A DNA stretch of 52,599 nucleotides from Caldilinea sp. CFX5 (GTDB taxonomy: Bacteria > Chloroflexota > Anaerolineae > Caldilineales > Caldilineaceae). The notes beneath the pieces were generated by a model, which had not been told where the DNA came from, made no database searches, and saw only the letters and a program-made list of their open reading frames with translations. Both the position numbers and the translations under genes were made by a program. The stretch is from positions 5,001-57,599 of the forward strand of contig QWII01000096.1 of the NCBI GenBank assembly GCA_021405325.1, written 5' to 3'. Positions 18,864 to 28,579 of this stretch are shown here, one piece after another. Numbering within the stretch: position 1 is the first letter of the stretch; each line of letters starts with the position of its first letter.

Positions 18864-19736
18864 CTATACAAACTCATCCCCCGCCCGCTCGCTGATGGAA
18901 CGGCCACGCTGTTCAGGAGCGCGGTCGGTGGGGCGGTCGTCGGTGCGTCTGTCGTAACGGCGTTTGGGGGCCGGGCGAGAGATGGCGGCTTGTTCGATCA
19001 CCGGGTATTGGGCGAAGAGCGCTACATCTTCAGGGCGGTCCTCGTAATAGAGGCGATCCCGGCGCAGGGTGCGGGCGTGGTCATCAAAGCCCAGGGCGTC
19101 CACCACCTCGTCGGGGCGACCGGTGGCGCCGGCCCGTTGCTGGACACGCAAGAAGATGCGATGTTCCTCGGCAGCGGGATCGTAGCCTTCATAGCGCAGT
19201 GCAAAGACCAGCGGACGCAGGTTATATTCGTACTTTTCCCCTTTGCGCTCCCGTTCACGCCAGATTTCGCCGGTCGTCAGGAAGGCGGCAATGCGTTCGG
19301 CAAAGAGTTCTTCGGTCAACTCACCCGGTTCCGCATAGAGAAGAATCGTATAATCAGCGCCAATGAGCAGGCTTTGCAGCGCCGGTGTATTGAGCGGTAC
19401 TTCCGCCAGTTCATGCAGTAACACGCCCGGCGGTAACTTGGTGCGCACCCGTTCGGCCAGTTCCGGCAACGGCACCGGCGGGCTAAGGGTAATATCGATC
19501 AGCTCGTTGGCGCCCGTAATGCCAACACCCAACGGCGCGGCAAACTGGATGTGCGGCTGCGGATGAAAGCCCTGTTTGTAGAGCAGCGGCAAATCGGCCC
19601 GGCGCAACGTCCGCTCCCACAGGCGAAACTCATCATGATGGGAGATGAACTTAATCGCCTCCCCTTTTTCATAAACCATCCGCACCCGTTGGCGCGGCGC
19701 CGCTACGCTCTCTTGTTCAGTTACTTCCGTATCCAT
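18864..19736 (-). CDS. TIGR03936-type (DUF2344) radical-SAM-associated protein
   Basis: A 290-residue protein. The conserved domain begins R-V-R-M-V-Y-E-K-G-E-A-I-K-F-I-S-H-H-D and contains R-A-D-L-P-L-L-Y-K-Q-G-F-H-P-Q-P-H-I-Q-F and P-L-G-V-G-I-T-G, hallmarks of DUF2344. This domain usually lies next to, or fused to, a B12-binding radical SAM protein that is often linked to tRNA or rRNA genes. Here no radical SAM gene is adjacent. The C-terminal 40 residues are Arg/Asp-rich and probably disordered. The function is unknown. Confidence 0.85.
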   Translation of the reverse strand: MDTEVTEQESVAAPRQRVRMVYEKGEAIKFISHHDEFRLWERTLRRADLPLLYKQGFHPQPHIQFAAPLGVGITGANELIDITLSPPVPLPELAERVRTKLPPGVLLHELAEVPLNTPALQSLLIGADYTILLYAEPGELTEELFAERIAAFLTTGEIWRERERKGEKYEYNLRPLVFALRYEGYDPAAEEHRIFLRVQQRAGATGRPDEVVDALGFDDHARTLRRDRLYYEDRPEDVALFAQYPVIEQAAISRPAPKRRYDRRTDDRPTDRAPEQRGRSISERAGDEFV

Positions 19737-19764
19737 GCGTTACCCGTTACTTAGCAATAAACCC

Positions 19765-19817
19765 GTGCTGCGTGACTCGTTCCCTGAGCCTGTCGAAGGG
19801 AACGAGTCACGCAGCAC
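19765..19817. repeat. 21-bp perfect palindromic hairpin with CCCTGAGCC...TCGAAGGG core
   Basis: Arms 19765-19785 and 19797-19817 are perfect 21-bp complements around an 11-nt loop. The centre CCCTGAGCCTGTCGAAGGG has the form of a widely seen bacterial repetitive palindrome. The outer arms contain the GTGCTGCGTG word that recurs near 2638 and 38986. It lies 28 bases upstream of the DUF2344 start and just after the stop of the next minus-strand gene. Confidence 0.7.
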
Positions 19818-19831
19818 GCAGCACGAATCAC

Positions 19832-20719
19832 TTAAATCTCATTCACCGCCCGCTCGATAATGCGCCGCGCCAGCGTTTGGGTGCCAGTGTGGGTGTAATA
19901 GTTGGTCGTCATATCGAGGAAGGCGCTCCAATAATCGAGTCGGTTGTCATTTACGTCAATAAAGTTTTGGACGCTCTTGACGACCTGCTCCGAGGTCAGG
20001 TTGTTCTTGGTTACAAAGCCGTCGATCCAGCCCTTGACGCTATCGACGCTTTTGAGCACAAAGGCCAGCTTGCCGGCGTCATCGTTGCCGGGAATCGCCG
20101 TTTGAATCTGCTTATAGGTGCCATTTTTCGCCAATTCGTCGGGCGTCAAATTGTCAAGCGTATTGATGACCATACGGCTGAAATCCGGCCCCAGCGGCAT
20201 AATGCCATCGAGACAGACCAGCGCCGCCATGCGCATCAGTGACTCTTTGCTGTAGTCACCCAAGGCGGCCACAAAGTCGCCGATACTATCGCCGGGGATG
20301 CCGTTGATCAGACAGAAGTTGACCAACTCAATGGTCAGTTTCATACTAAAATCAATGGTCTGCGCCTTGTCGGCCTTGGGGGTCAACCGCTCCAAGATCG
20401 AAAGAAAGCGCACCCGTTCGCCAATTTTATTCGCCAACGCGGCGGTTGCCAATAAACGATCGGTTGAATCGGCAATTGTGTAAAAATTCCAGGCGCGACG
20501 ATAACGTTCGGAGCGATCCATAAAGAGGGCATCGGCGCGTTGGGTGACGGCGCGAATCAACGACGGGTCTTTTTCGCCGGTCACTTTCATGACCATTTCT
20601 TCAAAGTCAACGATGTTTTCCCATTGACCGGGCACAACAAAATCGAGCGAACGCAGAACATAGACAGTAACGCTGCGCTTGGGCAGGCGATTGACAAGTT
20701 CAGGAATTGACTTGGCCAT
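19832..20719 (-). CDS. Conserved hypothetical protein, helical
   Basis: A 295-residue protein that I do not recognise. It starts at ATG 20719 with an excellent AAGGAG ribosome binding site. It has no signal peptide or transmembrane segment and appears to be all-helical. Possibly repeated segments include D-F-E-E-M-V-M-K-V-T-G-E-K-D-P-S-L-I-R-A-V and T-L-A-R-R-I-I-E-R-A-V-N-E-I at the end. It has well-behaved codon use and clean boundaries, so it is a real gene. Neighbours are a lipoprotein upstream and the DUF2344 gene downstream on the same strand, which gives no functional clue. Confidence 0.8.
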   Translation of the reverse strand: MAKSIPELVNRLPKRSVTVYVLRSLDFVVPGQWENIVDFEEMVMKVTGEKDPSLIRAVTQRADALFMDRSERYRRAWNFYTIADSTDRLLATAALANKIGERVRFLSILERLTPKADKAQTIDFSMKLTIELVNFCLINGIPGDSIGDFVAALGDYSKESLMRMAALVCLDGIMPLGPDFSRMVINTLDNLTPDELAKNGTYKQIQTAIPGNDDAGKLAFVLKSVDSVKGWIDGFVTKNNLTSEQVVKSVQNFIDVNDNRLDYWSAFLDMTTNYYTHTGTQTLARRIIERAVNEI

Positions 20720-20853
20720 AAGATCTCCTTGGCTCATAACAAGGTGACAAGGCTTCGCGCCCGGTGGGCGCCCGCGCCTCAGCCGAACGGTGACAGGAGG
20801 CGCCTGTCGGTCACCTTGGAAAGTTTGGCAGGGTGGATGGATAGAATGGATCT

Positions 20854-21309
20854 TTACTTCAGTGCAGCCAAACCGGCCAGATCAAATTTTTCGACCCAGG
20901 TAATTCGATCATCGGCCGTAAAGGAAGCATCTTTGGAGCGGACCTGCACTTGAAAGCGATCGGCCACGAGGACGGCTGTCCCCAACGCGCCGACCGCAGA
21001 CGCAGGATAGCCGGCAATCTCTTCCTTGCTATCCTTGAACTTGTCCAACGCTTCGACACTCATGGCTGTATCCGACACCGAGAGGGTGGCGACCTCGACC
21101 CCGTTCAGGTTCAGCTTTGCTTGCGCAAAGCCTTCTTTCTCCTGGGTGTAGAGGACATTGTAATCGCCTTCATCCTTGGGGAAGAACTTGTTGAACTCAC
21201 CGCCCGCCAGTGGTTCCACCACTGCAGCCGTACCTGTGTTGGCAATCGGACGGCAAGAGATCGCCAACGGCATCACCGCAAGTAACAAAATGACTAAAAG
21301 ACGTCGCAT
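20854..21309 (-). CDS. Hypothetical lipoprotein
   Basis: A 151-residue protein with a lipoprotein signal (M-R-R-L-L-V-I-L-L-L-A-V-M-P-L, then lipobox L-A-I-S-C). ATG 21309 is chosen for this signal and a GAGG upstream. The mature part contains F-N-K-F-F-P-K, Q-E-K-E-G-F-A-Q-A-K-L-N-L-N-G and A-G-Y-P-A-S-A-V-G-A. I see a small alpha/beta fold but no known family. It is probably anchored on the outer face of the membrane. It lies upstream of the unknown 295-residue gene and may be co-transcribed with it. Confidence 0.75.
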   Translation of the reverse strand: MRRLLVILLLAVMPLAISCRPIANTGTAAVVEPLAGGEFNKFFPKDEGDYNVLYTQEKEGFAQAKLNLNGVEVATLSVSDTAMSVEALDKFKDSKEEIAGYPASAVGALGTAVLVADRFQVQVRSKDASFTADDRITWVEKFDLAGLAALK

Positions 21310-21457
21310 AGTTTTGCCTCTTCTGCTCCTGGGAAATGTAGCAATGAATAAATGCAGTAGAGTATAACGGCAGGAGCATAGCATACTCTAGGGGGAGAGG
21401 CAAATTAGGGGCGGTGGCGTTGTACACGCGGTTTTGTAACAGAAGGGGAAAGACAAG

Positions 21458-21531
21458 GAGACACGAGACAAGAGATAAGGAGACAATAAAATTTCTCTTG
21501 TCTCGAATCTCGTGTCTCGTGTCTCGTGTCT
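21458..21531. repeat. Inverted repeat made of GAGACACGAGACAAG-type short units
   Basis: A purine stretch with units like GAGACACGAGACAAGAGA (21458-21475) faces a pyrimidine stretch TCTCTTGTCTCG (21494-21505) followed by repeated TCGTGTC. At least 12 bp pair perfectly (21464-21475 with 21494-21505), with further pairing in several registers. It sits just past the stop of the giant surface protein gene and probably acts as its 3' hairpin. Confidence 0.6.
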
Positions 21532-21537
21532 GCCGGT

Positions 21538-24500
21538 CTACCGTTTCACAAGCGGCAGGAAGAGATACCGTCGCACATCATTCGGGCCGCCGATGACAAC
21601 GGTGGCGCTGCCGTTGAGGACGGCGGTGCTTTGGAGCGGCCCTTGCAGGTGGACGTTGACGGTAAATTCGACCACATCGCTGTCGGTTTTGACGGCCTTC
21701 CAGAAGAGGAAACAGCTTTGGCTGCTTTTCGGCGCCAGGGTGAGCGGGGTGGCGCAGGCGGCAACCGTGCTGTCGGCAGCCTGGACAGCCGTGTTGGGTG
21801 CACCCTCAATCCGGTTAACCACCGCGGCGACAAAACCGGTATTACTCATGGTGACTTGATAGGTCACCACCGTGCCCGCGCTGATCTGCGGCGGGCCAAG
21901 CCGTTTGACGGTGACATCGACCGACGGCATAACCGCGATGGCAACGGCGGTGTTGGCGGCGCCGGTGACAATGGTGCCAAGGGCAGCCGTGCCGGTGACA
22001 ACCAAGTTGCTCTGTAACGGGCCGGGCGCGTCGCTTTCACGGACGACATATGGCCCACTGCCCTGGGCCACCGCGCGCGGCGCCAGCGTTGGCGGTGTGA
22101 AGCTAACAGCGCCGACGCGGCTGTCGAGCGCCGTCAGCGTCAACGTGACATCGCCGGTGTTGGTGACACGGTAGCTGTATTGGATCGTCTGACCCAGTTG
22201 TGCCGTTGCCACATCAGCCGTGGCTGCAACCTGCATGGCCACCACATCGCTATCGGCCACGGTAAAGGTGAGCGGCGCAACGGCGCGTTGATGGTAGCTG
22301 GGATCGGCGCTGGTGACAGCCATCTGCACCGGGCAGGGCTGGGCGCCATCATCCAGTTGGTCATCGACCACGGCGACGGCGATGGTCACGCCACTTTGCC
22401 AGTTGGTTGCATCCAGCGTCGCGTTGCCGGCCGGTTTACATTCGCTGGGGTCAGCGCTGGTCAATGCAATTTCCACGGTGGCCGTCGGCTGGCTGGTCAA
22501 GGCCAGGGCAATGGTGGCCTGACCGCTGGGTTCACTCAGGTTCAACGTGGCCGGGGTGACAAGGATGCCGGCTGTATCGCCATCATCCTGCACGGTAACG
22601 GCAACGGTGTCAACTGCAATGCCATGATAACCACTGTCACCGCTGGTGGCCGCCGTGTTGAGCGTACAGAGCCGTGCCCCATCGACAATGAGGTCATCGA
22701 CAGCCGTAACCGTAACTGACTGCGGAACTTGCCAATTGGCGGCGGTAAAGAGCAGACTCTTGGTGGCGCTGCACTGGTTATTGGCCGGCGTCATGCTTAG
22801 CGTCACCGGCATGGCTGGTTCGCTGGTCAAGACCACCGTATAGGTTTGGCTGCTGGCCGGCTCGCTCACCGTCAGCGCTTTTGTGCCGACAATGACGCCG
22901 GCGGTATCACCATCATCCTGAACAGTCGTCGTAACATCGGCGGCGGCAATGCCGGCATAGTGGGCATCGGCGCTACTGACGCTTGTCTGTACGACACAAC
23001 TTTGGTCGCCATCATCAATCAGATCATCGAGGGCATTGACCGGGACGGCAACGCCTTGTTCCCAGTTGGTCTCGTCGAGCGTGACCTGTGCGGGCATGGC
23101 GCATTCACCGGCATCGCTGGCCGCCAGGGCAATCGTGACGGTCGCCGTCGGCTCACTGGTCAAGGTAATGGTGAAGGTGTCGGCGCCGTCAGGTTCTTGC
23201 ACAGTTAACTGGGCCGGGGCTATGGTAACACCGGCGCGATCATCGTCCTCAACCGTCACGGCTAAATCAGGCAAGGGCAGGCCGTGATAATCGCCGTCGC
23301 TACTGGCCGCCATCATTGCCATTGCACAAGATCGGGCATCATCGGCAATTCGATCATCCACGGCGGTGATGGTGGCTGCCACACCGGTGCGCCAGTTGTT
23401 TTTGTCGAGCTGCAGCGTGGCCGGCCCCTGGCATTCGGTGAGATCGCGGCTGGTAAGCGTGATGGTGACGGTAGCGGTCGGCTCGCTGGTGAGGGCGACC
23501 ACAAAGTCGTTGGTGCTGTTGGGTTCGCTCACCGTCAGTTCGTTGGGGGTGACAACAAACCCGGCGCTCTCATCGTCCGTGACATCCAACGTAAGCGACG
23601 CAACGGCCAGGCCCTGATAATCGGTGTCACTACTATTGACGGTCGATTGGATCGTACAGCGCTTTGTCTCGTCGTCCAGATCGTCGTCCACACTGTGGAT
23701 CGTCACGCCGACACCGCTCTGCCAGTTACTAGCGTCAAGCGTAACACTGCTGGGGACGGCGCATTCGGTTGCGTCATCGTTGTTCAGATTGATGGTAACA
23801 GGCGCATAGGGCTGGCTGGTCAATTTGGTCACCAGGAAGATGCTGCCATCCTTTTCGCTCATGCTGGTTTGATCGGGCGTGAAGATGGCGCCGGCTGTAT
23901 CATTATCCAGCACGGTGGCCGTTACATCGGCGGCTTTCATGCCGGCATATTTGGCGTCATTGCTGCTGCCGGTGGCGCGGATCACGCAGCTTTGCGCCCG
24001 ATCAATGATAAAGTCATCGACCGCCGTTACCTTAACGCTAAGACCGGTGCGCCAGTTGGACGAGTTGAGGGTGATGCTGGCCGGCACGCTACACTCGCTG
24101 GCATCGCTGGTGGTCAGATTCACCACTACTGAAGAGACAGGCTGGCTGTTGAGACTAAATTGATAGTTCATCGTACCGCTTGGCTCACTGATGGTCAGCG
24201 TCGTGGCAGAGACAATCATGCCGGCGGTGTCGCTGTCATCCTGCACGGTTACGGCGACATCATCCGCCGCCACGCCATTATATTTCTGGTCGTTACTGGT
24301 GACGCTGGTTCTGATCGAGCAAGGTTGATCGCCATCGTCAATGGCGTCATCCACGGCCGTCACCGGTACAACCACACTGACATTCCAGTTAGTGCTGTCC
24401 AGGGTAACGCTGTTTGTGGAGACGCGGCATTCGCCGGTATCGCTGCTGCTCAAATTGATCTTAACCGGCTGCGCGGGCTTGCTGGTTAGCTTCAGGCTGA

Positions 24501-27213
24501 AATTGTTGGTCGTGTTCGGTTCGCTGACGGTGATGCTTGTCGGGGTGACGGCGACGCCGGAAACATCGTTGTCGATCACCGTGACCGGCGGGTCAGCGAC
24601 TACAAAGTTATGATAAATGGGATCGTCACTGCTGGCGATTGTCTGCACTGTACAGATCTGATCGCCATCATCGACATCTTCATCAACGGCCTGCACGGTC
24701 GCCAATACGCCGTCGCGCCAGTTGGCAGCGGTGAGGATGACATGGTCCGTAATCATGGCACATTCGGTGAGCAATGTACTTGCAAAATCAATGCGCACCG
24801 GCTTCACCGGTTCACTGCTGAGCGTAACTTTGATCAGCGTGGTGCTGTTCGGCTCGCTGACAATCGGGTTGTTCGGTTCGAGAACGACCCCGGCCACATC
24901 TTCGCTCTGGACGGTGACGGTAATATCGGTCATCGCCATATTGTTATAGTGGGCGTCGCTGCTGCTGACTGTGGTCTGCACAACACAGCTTTGATCGCCG
25001 TCAACCACATCATCGTCAACAACGTTAATCGGCACAGCGACGCCGGTGCGCCAGTTCTGGGCATTTAGGACAACATTGGCTTGCACGCTGCATTCGCTGA
25101 GGTCATCACTCGTCAGCCCGACTGTTACCGCATTTTCCGGCTGGCTGGTTAAGGTGATGGTGAAGTTGCCGTTGCCGCTTGGCTCACGTAGCATCAATAG
25201 ATTCGGCGCAACGACATTCCCGGCGGTGTCATCATCAAGAATGGCCGCTGCGCCATGCGCATCGCCCAACGTCGCATTGCTGGGCGCACTCAGGGCGACC
25301 TGGAAGTTTTCCTGATCTTCATCAATATCATCATTGAGCACAGGAATGGTAAAGGTGTGTTGTTGGACGCCGGGCGGGATGGTGAGTAAAGCGTTGGTGA
25401 CGGCGGTATAATCAGCCGGCGCCTGTGCATTGCCGTTGCTGGTGGTGTAATGTAAGGTAACGCTCTTGCGCGTCGGCGCCGAAAGGGTCACGGTGAAGGT
25501 GGCCTGACTGCCGGCCTCCGGCACAGTGGTGTCGGCCAGGTCGGCGGTCGGCAAGGGGAGCACCAGGGTTGTCGCGCGGGCGCTCACGTCGCCGGTTGGG
25601 TGATCGACAGTCACTGTATTGGTGATCGTTTCATTGGCGCCACCCGTATGTGTCGTCACAAAAGTAAAGTTGATGGCTGTACTGGCCGTCAAAACCCCTT
25701 GCCAGGTAATGGTGTGGCTGTTACTGTCATAGGCGGCGCCTGCCGGTTGCGCGACCCAGTTGGCAAACACGACATTGCTGGGCAGCGTGTCGGTAAAGCG
25801 TGTTTGATAGGCATAGGCGTCACCATTGTTCATGACTGCCACCGTATGGGTCACGGTTTCACCATACTCAATGGTGGCGGGTGTACTCGCCGCCGTTGCC
25901 GTCAAGTGGGCAGTATAAGGCGATTCATAGGCGCCAACGTCAATGACGGAACCTTGGACGCGAGCCGCACCGGCAACATCCTGGCTGGTTGTATTGGCGC
26001 TGGTCAAACCGGCATCTGCCGCCGGTGAACCGCTGCCTAGTCGCAGGTCGCCGGTGATGGTGGGGGCCTTGCTGGCCGTCACTGGCGTCACAAAGTTTGG
26101 ATTGACATCCTGGTTGTTGCCCTGATCGGCGCCCAAACTTGTCTGCCAATTGCTGCTGCCGCCCGATTCGGCAATGATGCTGTTACGAAATTGCGGCGTA
26201 CTATTGGTGCTCTTCCCAATCCCTAAGCCACTTGTATTTTCGTTGTTCCAAATGATCAGATTGACCAAGGTCGGGCTGCTGTCATTGTTATAGAGCGCTG
26301 CCGTCGCCTTAGCGCGATTACCGCTGATGGTTGCATTGATAATCGTCGGGTTGCTGCCATTATTATAGATGGCGCCGGCCTGGTTAAAGGCATGATTGCC
26401 GCTAAACAACGCGTTGATAATTGTCGGATTACTATTGTTATTGTAGAGCGCAGCGCCATTGAGGACGCTGTAGTTGGCCTTGAAGATCATATTTTCCATG
26501 AGCGGGTGGCTGCTCTGATTATAGATGCCACCGCCGCTCATGGCGGCATAGTTGCTGATGATCGTTAAATTGCGTAGGGTGGGACTGCTACTGGCGTTAT
26601 TAATACCGCCGCCATTGCCGCTGGCCCGCCCGCCAGTGATAGTAAAGCCGTCCAAGCTAGCCGTTGCCGTCACCGTACCGCCGTTAACCACACGGTAGGC
26701 ATTGTTTGCACTGTTACTTTGGGTTGGCGATAGACTAATCCCGTTGCCATCGACACTATCGTTCTGATCCAGGTCGCCGCTGAGGACGGTTATATTAGTT
26801 TGCCAGTTGCGCGCAGTCAGTTGACTTTCCCCACCGGTAAAGCCGCCATAGATCGCCACATTAGTGCGTAATCGGAAGGTGGCGGTGCGATCGTTGGCCG
26901 CAATGCCCGTGCCTTCATCCGGGTAATAGATCCCTTTGGCGACCCAAATGGCATTGACCGCAGGGCAGCTATCAGCCAGCGTTAACGCATCTTGTAGCTT
27001 GAGAAACGCATTTGCCCAGGTCGCGCCGCTATTATTCCCGGCTGCACCTTGATTTACATAAAGGATGGAACCGCCCGGACAAGCGGCAGCCAATACAGCG
27101 GTGGTGCTGCGTGCATAGACCGTTGTGTGAAAACTAAGCCAGAACAGAAATGCTAAACTCAGCGTCGTGATGCTACCTGTCCACCAACGACGTCGATTGT
27201 TGCTCCAAAGCAT
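21538..27213 (-). CDS. Giant secreted beta-rich surface protein (beta-helix, Calx-beta-like tandem repeats)
   Basis: A 1,891-residue exported protein. GAGGAGGG precedes ATG 27213, and a basic-hydrophobic signal segment follows. Residues ~50-430 form a parallel beta-helix with right-handed N-x-x-x-x-x-G-G-G-I-x-N turns. A DUF11/CARDB-like module and one Calx-beta module (D-D-D-I-D-E-D-Q-E-N-F) follow. Nine tandem repeats of about 106 residues come next, each with V-S-E-P near the start, an E-C in mid-repeat, N-W-x-x-G-V, D-D-x-x-D-D-G-D-Q-x-C and a final V-D-D. A DUF11 domain and the tail R-R-Y-L-F-L-P-L-V-K-R finish it. The paired cysteines may form one disulfide per repeat. It is a likely adhesin or S-layer-type component; calcium binding is plausible from acidic loops. 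Confidence 0.88.
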   Translation of the reverse strand: MLWSNNRRRWWTGSITTLSLAFLFWLSFHTTVYARSTTAVLAAACPGGSILYVNQGAAGNNSGATWANAFLKLQDALTLADSCPAVNAIWVAKGIYYPDEGTGIAANDRTATFRLRTNVAIYGGFTGGESQLTARNWQTNITVLSGDLDQNDSVDGNGISLSPTQSNSANNAYRVVNGGTVTATASLDGFTITGGRASGNGGGINNASSSPTLRNLTIISNYAAMSGGGIYNQSSHPLMENMIFKANYSVLNGAALYNNNSNPTIINALFSGNHAFNQAGAIYNNGSNPTIINATISGNRAKATAALYNNDSSPTLVNLIIWNNENTSGLGIGKSTNSTPQFRNSIIAESGGSSNWQTSLGADQGNNQDVNPNFVTPVTASKAPTITGDLRLGSGSPAADAGLTSANTTSQDVAGAARVQGSVIDVGAYESPYTAHLTATAASTPATIEYGETVTHTVAVMNNGDAYAYQTRFTDTLPSNVVFANWVAQPAGAAYDSNSHTITWQGVLTASTAINFTFVTTHTGGANETITNTVTVDHPTGDVSARATTLVLPLPTADLADTTVPEAGSQATFTVTLSAPTRKSVTLHYTTSNGNAQAPADYTAVTNALLTIPPGVQQHTFTIPVLNDDIDEDQENFQVALSAPSNATLGDAHGAAAILDDDTAGNVVAPNLLMLREPSGNGNFTITLTSQPENAVTVGLTSDDLSECSVQANVVLNAQNWRTGVAVPINVVDDDVVDGDQSCVVQTTVSSSDAHYNNMAMTDITVTVQSEDVAGVVLEPNNPIVSEPNSTTLIKVTLSSEPVKPVRIDFASTLLTECAMITDHVILTAANWRDGVLATVQAVDEDVDDGDQICTVQTIASSDDPIYHNFVVADPPVTVIDNDVSGVAVTPTSITVSEPNTTNNFSLKLTSKPAQPVKINLSSSDTGECRVSTNSVTLDSTNWNVSVVVPVTAVDDAIDDGDQPCSIRTSVTSNDQKYNGVAADDVAVTVQDDSDTAGMIVSATTLTISEPSGTMNYQFSLNSQPVSSVVVNLTTSDASECSVPASITLNSSNWRTGLSVKVTAVDDFIIDRAQSCVIRATGSSNDAKYAGMKAADVTATVLDNDTAGAIFTPDQTSMSEKDGSIFLVTKLTSQPYAPVTINLNNDDATECAVPSSVTLDASNWQSGVGVTIHSVDDDLDDETKRCTIQSTVNSSDTDYQGLAVASLTLDVTDDESAGFVVTPNELTVSEPNSTNDFVVALTSEPTATVTITLTSRDLTECQGPATLQLDKNNWRTGVAATITAVDDRIADDARSCAMAMMAASSDGDYHGLPLPDLAVTVEDDDRAGVTIAPAQLTVQEPDGADTFTITLTSEPTATVTIALAASDAGECAMPAQVTLDETNWEQGVAVPVNALDDLIDDGDQSCVVQTSVSSADAHYAGIAAADVTTTVQDDGDTAGVIVGTKALTVSEPASSQTYTVVLTSEPAMPVTLSMTPANNQCSATKSLLFTAANWQVPQSVTVTAVDDLIVDGARLCTLNTAATSGDSGYHGIAVDTVAVTVQDDGDTAGILVTPATLNLSEPSGQATIALALTSQPTATVEIALTSADPSECKPAGNATLDATNWQSGVTIAVAVVDDQLDDGAQPCPVQMAVTSADPSYHQRAVAPLTFTVADSDVVAMQVAATADVATAQLGQTIQYSYRVTNTGDVTLTLTALDSRVGAVSFTPPTLAPRAVAQGSGPYVVRESDAPGPLQSNLVVTGTAALGTIVTGAANTAVAIAVMPSVDVTVKRLGPPQISAGTVVTYQVTMSNTGFVAAVVNRIEGAPNTAVQAADSTVAACATPLTLAPKSSQSCFLFWKAVKTDSDVVEFTVNVHLQGPLQSTAVLNGSATVVIGGPNDVRRYLFLPLVKR

Positions 27214-27410
27214 AATGCCCTCCTCAAAAGTTACAAGCCACGGTAGCATGGTGATAACCGGATCCTGTAGATAAACTCTTCGGAAAGCATAAAGTAAGAA
27301 CTAATTAAATTTCATGACAATCTAGTTACAGACGAAGCGGAGTTTTTACCTGTCCAGTGAGAAACGTAAAGTTTAACCTTACGAAGCTTCCGGCTGTGGT
27401 GGGTGAAAAA

Positions 27411-27446
27411 GCACCGACGATATTCCAATCGGAACATCGTCGGTGC
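27411..27446 (-). terminator. Rho-independent terminator of the methyltransferase operon
   Basis: An 11-bp perfect stem (27411-27421 with 27436-27446, GCACCGACGAT) and 14-nt loop. Read on the minus strand, TTTTT follows directly. It lies 60 bases beyond the stop of the gene ending at 27506. The rest of 27214-27505 should hold the promoter of the giant surface protein; I see no convincing boxes or riboswitch there. Confidence 0.8.
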
Positions 27447-27505
27447 AGGGGGTTATTATGAGAAAGGCGGCGGCGATAAGCCTATGATTTACTTGTACTT
27501 TATGA

Positions 27506-28543
27506 TCAAGCAATACCTAATTCGCGCCGTACCAAGTGGATGCCGGCAACCATATTCTTCAACTTCGGCTTGGCGGCCCAACGCGCCGTCTGGCTCAAGC
27601 CACAGTCGGGGGCAAAGGCGAGACGGTCGGCGGGGGCATGTTGCAGGCAGAGGCGCACCCGTTCGGCGATGACAGCCGGCGTCTCGACAAAGTAGCTTTT
27701 GACATCAATAATGCCCACGGCCACATCACAGTGGCGAGCAATGTCGCTGATAATCGCAATTTCGGCAAACTCGCGACTCGCCATCTCGACATGGATCTCG
27801 TCCAGGTGCATGTCGAGAAAGGCGGGGAACATGGGGGCGTAGCGCCGGTAGCCGACGGCATGGCCTTTGAAGTTGCCGAAGCAGAGGTGCGTCGAGAGGC
27901 GACATTTACCCACCACCGGCTCAACCGTGCGGTTAAAAATGTCCACAAAGCGCGCCGTGTCTTCGCGATAGGCGTAACAACTCATCGACGGTTCATCGAC
28001 GGTCAATTCGCGACAACCGGCGGCGACCAAATCGGCCAACTCTTTGCGCACAATGGGGATGAGCGCTTCCGTGATGGCATAGCGATCTTTGTACTGGCCA
28101 TTAGGCTGTAAACGTCCGCTCAGGGTATAAGGGCCGGGAACGCTGGCCTTCAAGGTAGGGCCGGCAGGAGCCAGCCGTTGCAACCGTTGAAACTCTTCGA
28201 CGACACCCAGGCCACGTGGCGCCATCAACTCGCCGATAATGGGATGTTTGCCGCGCTGGTCATGGGCAGGCGGCCCAAAGTTGCGGCGCGAAGCTTCCGG
28301 TTCGCCCAAGCCATCCAGAAAGCCATAGAACGAAAGGTTAAAATCCAGGCGTGTCTGCTCGCCGTCGGTGATCACATCCAGCCCGGCGGCCATCTGGTCA
28401 TGGATGGCACAGATGACGGCGTCTTCCTGCATTTCGGCAATTTCATCCACGCCAAATTGATCGAGATGTTGTGAGGCATATTCCAGCCACGACGGGAAAG
28501 GATAACTGCCGATCACCGTCGTGCGTAGTGGTTGTTCGTGCAT
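27506..28543 (-). CDS. MetE C-terminal-domain-like cobalamin-independent methyltransferase
   Basis: A 345-residue protein of the UROD/MetE-like fold: T-T-V-I-G-S-Y-P start, D-V-I-T-D-G-E-Q, P-G-P-Y-T-L-S, then V-D-E-P-S, then S-T-H-L-C-F-G-N-F (zinc-ligand H-x-C), E-M-A-S-R-E-F and G-I-I-D-V-K, then the last Cys in A-P-D-C-G-L-S-Q. The H-x-C plus distal Cys pattern is the zinc site that activates a thiol in methionine synthases. The protein lacks the N-terminal half of MetE, so it may use another methyl donor. ATG 28543 follows GGAG. It is downstream of a peptide/nickel-type ABC importer on the same strand. Confidence 0.85.
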   Translation of the reverse strand: MHEQPLRTTVIGSYPFPSWLEYASQHLDQFGVDEIAEMQEDAVICAIHDQMAAGLDVITDGEQTRLDFNLSFYGFLDGLGEPEASRRNFGPPAHDQRGKHPIIGELMAPRGLGVVEEFQRLQRLAPAGPTLKASVPGPYTLSGRLQPNGQYKDRYAITEALIPIVRKELADLVAAGCRELTVDEPSMSCYAYREDTARFVDIFNRTVEPVVGKCRLSTHLCFGNFKGHAVGYRRYAPMFPAFLDMHLDEIHVEMASREFAEIAIISDIARHCDVAVGIIDVKSYFVETPAVIAERVRLCLQHAPADRLAFAPDCGLSQTARWAAKPKLKNMVAGIHLVRRELGIA

Positions 28544-28579
28544 ACAAATTATCTCCATTTGCTGATGATTTTCTGCAAA

